NCBI GenBank assembly: GCA_015657535.1
Contig: JADHZB010000869.1
Location: 1-10,000, forward strand
Source: Nephromyces sp. MM_2019
Lineage: Eukaryota; Apicomplexa; Aconoidasida; Nephromycida
DNA length: 10,000 bases
Direction: 5' to 3'
The position numbers and the translations under genes are program-made. Below, piece after piece: positions 1 through 7,315 of the stretch. The number at the start of each line of letters is the position of its first letter. Positions within the stretch are counted from its first letter, which is position 1. The notes under the pieces were generated by a model. That model was not told the DNA's origin, ran no database searches, and worked only from the letters and a program-made list of their open reading frames with translations.

Positions 1-33
<33 letters not shown>

Positions 34-974
34 ATGTATGTGTGGGGTGTGGTGTGTGTTATATCATTGGGTGTGTGTTGGAAATTGGTTGTGTGTATTT
101 AAAATTGTTTTTTAAAGTCAATATATACAGATTAATGTGTGAATATATAAAATAAACAAATATTATGTGTGTATTCATATGAATATATCGAGACTAAAAA
201 AAAATAGGAAATGTTTACACACACACAAACATATACACATTGTATAAATAAGCTATAATGGTGTACACAATGAAAAATGATTGTTATTAAATAAAATTTT
301 AATTATCATCTATTTATACACACATGTATAAAATTAAAATTAGAAAATTATTTTATAACTTTGTTGTATATAGTCCAATATATGAAATGAGTATATATAT
401 ATAGACACACATACACACATTATAACTTCAACAATCATTGTATATGTATATACACATTTATATATATCACATATAATATACGTGAATTTTACACATATAC
501 TGTGATGATGAACTTAAATATATATATATAAATTACACATATTACACACATTAGATATATAATATATTTAGACACACATGCTCACACACACCCACACACA
601 TGCATAGGTATACACACACACATACACGCATAGGCGCACACACACCCACATACACGCATAGGTACATACCATCCACACACACACACATTCCCACAAACAC
701 ACACATTCCCACATACACACATTCCCACTCACACACATCCACACACACGCATTGACTCACACACACACATCCACTCACACACATCCACACACACACATCC
801 ACTCCTACACATCCACACACATCCACTTATACACTTCCACTCACACACATCCACTTATACACTTCCACTCACACACATCCACTCACAAACATCCACCCAC
901 ACACATCCATACACACACACATCCATACACACACACACACACACATCCATACACACACACACACACATACCAAG
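1..974. other. AC-rich spacer or intron, no gene seen
   Basis: The first 110 bases are TA then TG/TGTA repeat, as if just past an exon lying off the left edge. From about 200 the sequence becomes AT-rich with scattered ACACA motifs, and from 541 it is almost pure AC repeat. I find no segment that looks coding on either strand. It could be the last intron of a plus-strand gene whose final exon begins at 975, or simply intergenic DNA. Confidence 0.5.
541..970. repeat. Imperfect AC-rich tandem repeat (ACACATCCACTC type)
   Basis: About 430 bases are built from ACACACA runs broken by CATCCAC, CATTCCCAC and CATAGG. A unit ACACATCCACTTATACACTT, followed by CCACTC, appears twice near 813-870. Both strands are open in several frames purely because of the repeat, giving His/Thr on the plus strand and Val/Cys on the minus strand. 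This is not coding. Confidence 0.85.
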
Positions 975-1072
975 TGGAAAGTTGTATAAAATGTGTAGAA
1001 AGGGTTGATCAAAAAACAAGTGTGTGTGTGTGTAAGTATTGTGTTAATTTCCCTTCGAATAGTTTTACTTGA
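975..1072 (+). CDS. Possible terminal exon, Cys-rich, unidentified
   Basis: A non-repetitive segment follows an AC-rich tract and a minimal acceptor (CCAAG, AG at 973-974). Read in phase 2 it gives about 32 residues, starting ESCIKCVERVDQKT and ending NFPSNSFT before a TGA at 1070-1072. Two CxxC pairs (CIKC and CKYC, 12 residues apart) resemble a small zinc ribbon. However, part of the Cys/Val content comes from a TG repeat at 1020-1033, so the pattern may be accidental. An alternative is a 45-nt internal exon (975-1019) with a donor at 1020, but no following exon is visible. The acceptor lacks a pyrimidine tract. No upstream exon is seen in the window. The gene is not recognised and the call is tentative. 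Confidence 0.25.
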
Positions 1073-1198
1073 AAATTATTAAAAATGTTTTAAAAAAATA
1101 TATATATATATATGTCTAATTTACACTGTGTGTAAATGTGTAGACTATGTTGTCAAGTAAATCACCTTAAAAAAGTAAGTGCGTGTTTGTATGTGTGG

Positions 1199-1318
1199 TT
1201 GTGTGTGTGTGTGTGTGTGACTGTGTGTTTGTATGTGTGATTGTGTATGTGTATGTGTGATTGTGTATGTGTGTGTGTGATTGTGTGTGTGTGTGTGTGA
1301 TTGTGTGTGTGTGTGTGT
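1199..1318. repeat. 20-bp TG-rich tandem repeat, about 6 copies
   Basis: The landmark GATTGTGT (first copy GACTGTGT) recurs at 1219, 1239, 1259, 1279 and 1299, a strict 20-bp period. Between landmarks lie TG or TATG runs. It passes directly into the 24-bp array that follows. Confidence 0.85.
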
Positions 1319-1320
1319 AT

Positions 1321-1416
1321 AAATTATAAAATGATTGTGTGTATAAATTATAAAATGATTGTGTGTATAAATTATAAAATGATTGTGTGTATAAATTATA
1401 AAATGATTGTGTGTAT
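1321..1416. repeat. 24-bp tandem repeat, 4 exact copies
   Basis: The unit begins AAATTATAAAATGATTGTGT and ends GTAT. It starts at 1321, 1345, 1369 and 1393 with no visible mismatch. The period is a multiple of three, so the antisense frame reads a repeated octapeptide (LYTQSFYN). That is a repeat artefact, not a gene. Confidence 0.9.
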
Positions 1417-1537
1417 AACAAGGTTAAACAATATATAAAAGAAGTTTAATATTATTTTTGTTTTTGATTGCCTTTGGACATATTTTTATTTTGAAATTTT
1501 AAATACTTTTATTTTTGTGTAGTGTATATACATATAT

Positions 1538-1541
<4 letters not shown>

Positions 1542-1568
<27 letters not shown>
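1542..1568. repeat. (AT)n microsatellite
   Basis: About 13 AT dinucleotides are followed by a TG-rich stretch, the same TA-then-TG junction seen at 1-32, 7641-7697 and 7865-7904. Confidence 0.9.
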
Positions 1569-3040
1569 GTCTGTGTGTGTATATAGATGTGGGTATAGGT
1601 GTGGGTTAAAATATATACTTGGTTGGGTGCGTGTAGGTGTAGATTTGTATGTATATAAACATACATATAGCTAGCCATGTGTGTGAGTGTGTGTATATAT
1701 TTATATGTGTTTGTGGGTGTAAAACTGTGTGAGTGTGATTTTGGTGTGTGTAAAATTGTATAGTATGTGTAGCTCTAGCTATGTATGTATGCAAATGTAT
1801 ACACACATATTTGTAGTCTTGTGTGTAACGTATGATAATTAATATACAAAACACCTATCTATCTGTATGTGTGTGTGAGTATTTTTTGTGTGTGTGCTTT
1901 GTGTAAAAAAATGAAATTTTATGCATAAATCATGCAAAATGTGTGTAAACATTATATGTGACTATATGTATAGTTGAGAATGTAATTGTTATGTCTATAC
2001 TTTATAGTTAGTTTTATTGATTGGTTGAAAAATTTAACTCAATAATCTACACACACATTTACATATTTTTAATATAATACCACACACATTAGTAGTTTGC
2101 TACTATACAGATATATTAACAAAATCAACTATTAGCTCATTCACACATATAAATTAACTTAAACACACAAGCTAACTTATAATAACTCACACACACTAAA
2201 TATTGTTTACACACACTCAATATTGCTTATACACATTAAATATAGCTCATACACACTCATTAAAACAAACAATCATACTAACTAGCTCACACACACTAAC
2301 TTACACACATTTCATACAGACAAGTTAAAACTACACACATTTCAACCTTAATTTTTTAACACCTTGCTTACACACACACAAATGAGTATGTTAAAAATAT
2401 ATATAAGCACACACATACATATAAATATACACACACACATAAAATTTGAATTTTCAATATATACATAATAAGCCTACACAGGTAGCCTAGTCACCCACAA
2501 ACAGCTCAAATATACACTCACATATTATACACACTACACACACACTACACACACACACACACACATTACACATAGATATTACAGTCAAATGTCGCACACA
2601 TTTTAAAACACTAAATAACCTCACATTTAAACAGGTTACACATACTACATATACATACACTCTTTTACACACACAGTCTACACACACAGACTACACACAC
2701 ACACACACACACAGACTACACACACACTACTCACATACTATACACACATTATACACACATTATACATTTATAAACCCAATAAATTCGATTATATATATAT
2801 ATAGTAAAGCGTATATACACACAACTAGAATAACAATGACGACTATTTATAATAATACAGTACCCTATATGGTTTAAACATTCACACACACACATTTAAA
2901 TATATAATTAAGATAATTTCTTATATCTACAAATCTTAATATTTCTTCTACCTATAATAGATATATATATATATATATACACACATATATACGTAGCCTA
3001 CACAGTTCTTATATAAGCAAACTCGCCAAAACATATCACA

Positions 3041-3112
3041 TACTTACACACACACATACATACACACATACACACACACACACACACATACACACACACA
3101 TATATATATACA
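3041..3112. repeat. (AC)n/(ACAT)n microsatellite upstream of RPS23
   Basis: AC and ACAT runs end in a TA block and stop abruptly at the pyrimidine-rich RPS23 leader. The repeat therefore ends about 160 bases before the ATG. Confidence 0.85.
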
Positions 3113-3272
3113 CATTTCTTCTTCCTTTTTAATACACAAATCTTCTTTAATTTAACTTCTTCTTTCAACGTTTATAAACAAATTTTTATATTTTCTTCAA
3201 ATTTGTCAAATTTGACATTTTCTTTTATATTTGATTATTTAACTTCTTCATCTCCCTCCAAGTTTAATAAAT
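3113..3272 (+). promoter_or_regulatory. T/C-rich leader of RPS23 with a 12-bp palindrome
   Basis: This is the only repeat-poor stretch near the start codon. It is rich in CTTCTT/TTCTTC on the sense strand and probably holds the core promoter and 5' UTR. A 9-bp direct repeat TCAAATTTG occurs in tandem at 3197-3205 and 3206-3214. It overlaps a perfect palindrome GTCAAATTTGAC at 3205-3216, about 57 bases before the ATG. A TATATAAG at 3010-3017 is a weak TATA candidate, but TA repeats are so common here that it carries little weight. Confidence 0.4.
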
Positions 3273-3563
3273 ATGGGCTCAGGTAAATATATACATATAC
3301 ACACACTACACACACACATTTTGTACCTCATACCTACACAATACCCACACACACAGATACACAGACACACAGACACATAATAAAAATAAAGATCACAACA
3401 CTCATATAGCATAACTTATGAATGAAAACAGAAACTTCTATACATATAAACCATTTAACTCAACCCACATACACACACACAGACACCTTCGATTTACTCC
3501 TCATATCATATACTAACGACACCTCTATAACCCTACCTATATATATACTCTATATATAGATAT

Positions 3564-3596
<33 letters not shown>

Positions 3597-4640
3597 CCTC
3601 TCCCGCGTCTCTTTTTACACACACTCTCCCTCTCCTCCCCCCCCCCCTACACACACTTGTACACACACACACTTACACATATACACACACACACACTTAT
3701 ACATTCACACTTACACATATACACACTTACACACACACAATAGGTATAGCTCGTGGTATTCGAACGGCCCGTAAACTTCGAAATAGAAGAAGGGCAGAGC
3801 GTTGGTCTGACAAGGGCTACAAGAAGGCCCATTTGGGCACAAAATGGAAATCTAATCCATTTGGTGGTTCGTCCCATGCAGCGGGTATTGTTGTAGAGAA
3901 GATTGGTATTGAAGCTAAACAGGTGTGTGTGTGTGTGTGTGTGTGTAGTGTAATGTAATGTAATGTAATGTAATATAATGTAATGTAATATAATGTAGTG
4001 TAGTGTAGTGTAGTGTAATGTAATGTAATGTAATGTAATGTAGTGTAGTGTAGTGTATAGTGTATAGTGTGTGTAACTTTTTATACGTATATATAGTGTT
4101 TTATATGTAGTTTGTATGTACATGTGTAGTGTATATTGAGTGAAAAAAAAAAATTGATAAAGAAAAATTATATCATTATTTATAGAACATATATAGAATA
4201 GTTTTATATAATACAATATATAATATATTACTAGAAACTAGAATATAAATAGTTTATAATATATGATCAATTCGATATCTACATAGATACATATAAATAC
4301 ATGATCTTCCTTTCATCTATATATACGTGTCAAAACACACAAATATTTTATTACCCTCAATTTTTTTCTAATTTTTTTTTACACACAACAGCCCAACTCA
4401 GCTATTAGAAAATGTGTACGTGTACAATTATTAAAAAATGGAAAGAAAATAACAGCCTTTGTACCTAGAGATGGTTGTTTAACTTACATTGATGATAACG
4501 ATCAAGTTTTAATTGCTGGGTTTGGTCGTAAGGGACACGCTGTAGGTGATATTCCTGGTGTACGTTTTAAAGTTGTGAAAGTGTCTGATTTATCATTATT
4601 AGCCTTATTTAAAGGGAAACAAGAAAAAAGGAAGAAATAA
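3273..4640 (+). CDS. RPS23: 40S ribosomal protein S23 (uS12), three exons
   Basis: This is the small-subunit protein at the decoding centre, the eukaryotic counterpart of bacterial S12. Exon 1 is 3273-3282 (ATG GGC TCA G). Exon 2 starts at 3750 (or 3744) and ends at 3922. Exon 3 is 4392-4640, with TAA at 4638-4640. With the 3750 acceptor the protein is 143 residues, equal to the human protein. Diagnostic blocks are [14 protein letters not shown] near the N-terminus, [54 protein letters not shown] and [19 protein letters not shown]. The PNSA loop starts at Pro62, the residue hydroxylated by OGFOD1/Tpa1 in other eukaryotes, and intron 2 splits Gln61 from Pro62. The C-terminus is KGKQEKRKK. One oddity is Ala48 where most family members have Lys (SHAAG for SHAKG). 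The gene converges on the minus-strand candidate at 4740-4824. Confidence 0.97.
3283..3749 (+). other. RPS23 intron 1
   Basis: The donor G|GTAAAT follows a ten-base coding exon. The intron is AC-rich throughout and includes a TA block at 3571-3596 and a run of eleven C at 3637-3647. Two acceptors lie six bases apart: AATAG ending at 3743 and TATAG ending at 3749. Both keep the frame. The later one gives a protein of exactly the family length and the earlier adds two residues (Gly-Ile). Unlike intron 2, this intron lacks a TG-rich 5' end. Confidence 0.85.
3637..3647. repeat. C11 homopolymer inside RPS23 intron 1
   Basis: Eleven consecutive C residues follow a CT-rich stretch (TCTCCCTCTCCT). 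It stands out in a very AT-rich window and lies about 100 bases before the acceptor, too far away to be the ordinary pyrimidine tract. Confidence 0.9.
3923..3946. repeat. (GT)12 that includes the 5' splice site
   Basis: The donor dinucleotide of RPS23 intron 2 is the first unit of this microsatellite. Expansion or contraction of the repeat would therefore leave the splice site intact. Confidence 0.93.
3947..4074. repeat. Pentanucleotide TGTAA/TGTAG array
   Basis: About 25 units of 5 bp alternate in blocks of TGTAA and TGTAG, with a few 10-bp variants (TGTAATATAA). The antisense frame reads as repeated [10 protein letters not shown] and should not be taken as protein. The array lies wholly within RPS23 intron 2. 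Confidence 0.9.
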
Positions 4641-4739
4641 ATATATACACACATATATATTTATATATATATATGTTATGTATATATATATTATATTGAT
4701 ACTGAAAAATAATAAAAATTTTATTATCAATTTTTTTTT
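4641..4739. other. Convergent 3' region after RPS23
   Basis: Only 99 bases separate the RPS23 stop from the stop of the minus-strand candidate. The sequence holds ATATATACACACATATAT right after the TAA, then a TA-rich stretch, the palindromic signal at 4709-4727 and a run of T. It probably contains the polyadenylation regions of both transcripts. Confidence 0.55.
4709..4727. terminator. Palindrome with AATAAA on both strands (poly(A) signals)
   Basis: ATAATAAAA, one central A, then TTTTATTAT form a perfect 9-bp inverted repeat. AATAAA reads at 4711-4716 on the plus strand, 71 bases past the RPS23 stop. It also reads at 4720-4725 on the minus strand, 15 to 20 bases past the minus candidate's stop. 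The T-runs on the right (4731-4740 and 4743-4752) are A-runs for the opposite strand. I infer a shared polyadenylation element. AT-rich DNA can give such palindromes by chance. Confidence 0.4.
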
Positions 4740-4824
4740 TCAATTTTTTTTTTGAAATTTCGATGGGCAATTATACAAATGCAAGTAACTCACTTGTTTT
4801 ACAACTTTACTATTAATCATTCTT
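4740..4824 (-). CDS. Possible minus-strand terminal exon, unidentified
   Basis: On the minus strand a TA tract ends in an acceptor (AG at 4826-4825). An 85-base repeat-free segment follows, ending in TGA (4742-4740). In the open frame it encodes about 27 residues, starting RMINSKVVKQVSYLHLY and ending NCPSKFQKKN. The sequence has ordinary amino-acid composition, unlike the repeat translations around it, but I recognise no family. No upstream exon was found. It could also be 3' UTR of RPS23, or a 17-residue plus-strand ORF from the ATG at 4762 (MGNYTNASNSLVLQLYY). A tail-to-tail arrangement with RPS23 would fit the two-way AATAAA palindrome between them. Confidence 0.25.
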
Positions 4825-6209
4825 CTATATATATATATATATATATATTGGTTGTAACAAAGATGTGTGTGTAGTGTGTGTGTATTGTTGTGTGTGTGTA
4901 TGTGGTGTATATACAGAACTATGAATAATTTTTCTGTATTTATATGTATTAAATTTATATATGTGTATGTATGGTTGTTGTGTGTGTGGTATTTATATGG
5001 AAAATGATGAATAAGCCTTACATATGCGTGTATAAGTATTGCGTATGTGTGTTTATGAATTATATTGTATATATCTATGTGTGTGCAAAACAATCATTGT
5101 GTAAAATTGGATTATATATATATATGTGAATTGATAGAAAGAATATGAATAAGTTGATATATGTAAACTTGGTGTATATTGATCAGTAAATATATTAAGT
5201 GTGTGTAATATAAATTGATGAGTTATATGTATGATATAAATTAATGTATTGTGTGTATATATATTAATTGTGTGTGTATGTGTTTATCAATTGTAAGCTT
5301 GTGTATATGATATAATTCAAACATTCAATTTAGTTATTAAATGTTTGAAAATCAAGATTTTGTATAAAGTAAATATAATTTTTTCAAAAATTAATTCATT
5401 TTACACACAATTTTTATATACATAAACAATATGCCTATGATTATATATAAAATTTAGCTAATATGTACAAATGTGTAATAATTATTTTTTAGAAAATCTA
5501 CTTATTAAATATACACACAGTTATTTACATATTATTCATATTACAGTATTTAATATATAAAATTATACATACACATTATATTATGTTAACAAATGCATAT
5601 TGTATTATGTTTTACACACACATTTCAGTAAACTCATGCATACATTCGAGTAAATTCATACACACACACATTTTAGTCAATCCATTTACACAATTGTACT
5701 ATACTTTATACACACATTATATACAGACATCCAATACACAGACATTGTACACACAGACATTGTACACACACACATACACATTATATAAACACATATTATA
5801 ATACATTAGTATATATATATTGTAATTACTTATTTTTCAAGACCCTACTATAAAACTCTACACATTTTTCATAGATCTATTCCAACTTAACATTTTTAAA
5901 TACATCTATAAGTTATATATTTCTAGGAGTTTACACACACAATTTTAACACACATTTACATAGAATTCTGATGTTATCTTAAACAATTTTTTCACACATT
6001 TTTAATTCAATTTTACACACAATTTTCGCTCAATCCTAATTCATTTTTAAACACAATCCTCACTAAATGCTGTATACGAATTTTCACTTAATTTTACACA
6101 CAAATTCTCACTCAACTTTACACATAATCCTCACAAAATTTTACACATAAACTCTTATTCAAAATACACACAATTCTCGCTCAATTTAACACACATTTTA
6201 AAACTAAAT
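4825..6209. other. Spacer, TG-rich then AC-rich, no gene seen
   Basis: A TA block at 4827-4849 leads into about 450 bases of TG/TGTA-rich sequence (4860-5300). A neutral AT stretch follows (5320-5400), then about 800 bases rich in ACACA. Open frames here (for example 5583-5801) translate the repeats. I see no exon-like segment with splice sites. Confidence 0.6.
6000..6190. repeat. Degenerate ~23-bp AC-rich repeat
   Basis: A drifting unit of the form TTTTACACA-AATTCTCACTCAA recurs near 6012, 6046, 6093, 6117, 6139 and 6162. Spacing is about 23 bases in the better-kept part. It lies just before the start of the candidate gene at 6210 and may be an old, decayed minisatellite in its upstream region. 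Confidence 0.55.
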
Positions 6210-6869
6210 ATGAAAGAGGGTGTCTCACACATTTCAAGGGAGGCCTTTTTTAATTATGATAATTTTCCAAACCAAATTTATTGGCCATTGCCTGAAAAAA
6301 ATAAAGTTAGAAATTATATTTATATACACACACATAACATAATCAAACATACACATCTTACACATTTCAACATATTATATAGTTCAAACACACATTATAT
6401 AATTTACACACACGTCAAATACTACACACATACATCATATACTATACATACACATCATATACTACACATACACATCATATACTACACATACACATCATAT
6501 ATTACACATACATATAATACACATAAAACATCATGAAATAGACACATAAGACTTGCACACATATAAATTTTACACATACATTGTATTGTTTTACACAGAT
6601 ATTTTTGTGTGTGTAAAATTAAGTAAATTTACAATACATAAAATTTTAAACTCAATTTATTCAAATTATTTTTACACAATTATTATGAATTACATTTAAC
6701 TAAATTGTGTGTAGTTAATAATTAAATACTAGTTATTAAATAATAGCCACACATATATATAATTATTTATTTGTATATATATCTAAATTTACACACATTA
6801 TATAATAATGTATACACACCTACATACATACATTTACACACACAACTACACACACACTCACACAGACAC

Positions 6870-6901
<32 letters not shown>

Positions 6902-7155
6902 TAAAGGTCACAGTAAATCATGAAATCATCCAAAAACTTATATGGCCAACAAGGGCCATTGTGTGTGTGTGTGTGTGTGTAATAATTTTTTGGTTATATA
7001 TATCAAAATTATTTCCTTTGGTTGGAATTGGGTGGTTAGATTGGATAATTGAAGATTATATTATGTGTGTGTGGCTTGCTACAATTTTCCCATTTTTTTG
7101 GTTGTGTGTATATTGGAATTGGATGTTTTATATGATATTTAAACATTATCAATAA
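6210..7155 (+). CDS. Candidate small two-pass membrane protein, two exons
   Basis: Exon 1 (6210-6305) reads MKEGVSHISREAFFNYDNFP and continues to PEKNK before a donor GTTAGA. Exon 2 (6907-7155) follows AAAG and runs from VTVNHEIIQKLIWPTRAI to a TAA at 7153-7155. The joined product is 114 residues. Two hydrophobic stretches are visible: about residues 50-75 (AIVCVCVCVIIFWLYISKLF onward) and 86-108 (CVWLATIFPFFWLCVYWNWM onward). Ten Trp residues are unusual, and VCVCVCV is encoded by a (GT)10 repeat. Two-pass topology and W/P-rich second helix loosely recall PIG-P or PEN-2, but I cannot support either. The exon 1 donor is weak, and translation may instead be interrupted at 6961 by an intron. 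No functional assignment. Confidence 0.38.
6433..6512. repeat. 20-bp tandem repeat, 4 copies
   Basis: The unit CATCATATACTACACATACA starts at 6433, 6453, 6473 and 6493. There are single-base differences in the first (CTATAC) and last (ATTACAC) copies. Confidence 0.88.
6870..6893. repeat. (AT)12 microsatellite
   Basis: It lies 13 bases before the proposed exon 2 acceptor of the membrane-protein candidate and follows an AC-rich stretch. Confidence 0.9.
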
Positions 7156-7159
7156 TTGT

Positions 7160-7315
7160 GTGTATGTGTGTATATTCTTAACTATTGTACACATAAAAGT
7201 ATCTAGTTTGTTTATGTATATTATTAAGTTATTGTATAAACAATAAATAGTATCTAGCTTGTATGTGTGTATATTGTTTAAGTATTGTACACACACATAA
7301 GTATCTTGCTTGTGT
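7160..7315. repeat. Degenerate 51-bp repeat, 3 copies
   Basis: The landmark TATCTAGTTTGT, with variants TATCTAGCTTGT and TATCTTGCTTGT, occurs at 7200, 7251 and 7302, 51 bases apart. Each is preceded by an imperfect TATTG-TACACA element. It begins directly after the stop of the membrane-protein candidate, so it would lie in that gene's 3' UTR. Confidence 0.7.

Larger units (their letters stand above)
1073..3272. other. Long spacer upstream of RPS23: TG half then AC half
   Basis: From 1073 to about 1990 the plus strand is TG-rich with TA blocks. From about 2040 to 3112 it is AC-rich. The last 160 bases are a T/C-rich leader. I looked for exons in the less repetitive patches (1140-1180, 1430-1530, 1980-2040, 2470-2510, 2575-2640, 2810-2880). 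I found no frame with convincing protein-like sequence bounded by splice sites. It probably holds the 3' end of a left-hand gene and the RPS23 promoter. Confidence 0.6.
3923..4391 (+). other. RPS23 intron 2, TG at the 5' end and ACAC at the 3' end
   Basis: The intron begins directly with twelve GT dinucleotides after AAACAG and ends TTACACACAACAG. Between them lie a pentanucleotide array and an ordinary AT-rich stretch with a T-rich tract just before the acceptor. The splice is phase 0 and joins EAKQ to PNSAIRK, which fixes both boundaries with high certainty. Confidence 0.93.
6306..6906 (+). other. Proposed intron of the membrane-protein candidate
   Basis: It is AC-rich in its first 300 bases, AT-rich in the middle, then AC and (AT)n before the acceptor AAAG at 6903-6906. 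Joining keeps phase 0. It contains the 20-bp repeat at 6433-6512. The weak donor GTTAGA and the lack of a pyrimidine tract make the boundaries provisional. Confidence 0.35.

Noticed and set aside
1..32. Telomere or centromere satellite
   Set aside because: (TA)n(TG)n blocks recur throughout the window next to genes and lack any known telomeric unit.
551..1072. Long open frames on both strands rich in His/Thr (plus) or Val/Cys (minus)
   Set aside because: They are direct translations of AC/TG repeats with no splice or start context. Only the repeat-free end at 975-1072 is kept, as a weak exon.
1167..1421. Minus-strand frame with repeated LYTQSFYN
   Set aside because: Produced by the 24-bp and 20-bp tandem arrays. 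The 24-bp period is divisible by three and so stays open.
1606..1854. Minus-strand frame of about 82 residues
   Set aside because: TG-rich sequence read backwards. His/Thr/Tyr/Ile dominate, with no motif and no splice signals that match the frame.
2487..2687. Minus-strand Cys/Val-rich frame that looks like a Cys-rich peptide
   Set aside because: Cysteines come from ACAC repeat read as TGT/GTG. AC-rich sequence lies on both sides and there is no acceptor-donor pair.
2836..2877. Short plus-strand ORF MTTIYNNTVPYMV upstream of RPS23
   Set aside because: Thirteen codons, no supporting context. AT-rich DNA gives such ORFs often, and the RPS23 transcript start is unknown.
3647..4216. 189-codon minus-strand frame
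   Set aside because: Antisense of RPS23 exon 2 plus the pentanucleotide array. The sense strand is clearly RPS23.
6209..6290. Minus-strand exon after CTAACTTTATTTTTTTCAG, a textbook branch point, pyrimidine tract and acceptor
   Set aside because: All three frames hit stops within about 60 bases without a usable donor, and the resulting peptides (AMANKFGLENYHN or QWPINLVWKIIIIKKGLP) are unconvincing. The plus-strand reading was preferred, but only weakly, so a minus-strand terminal exon is still possible.
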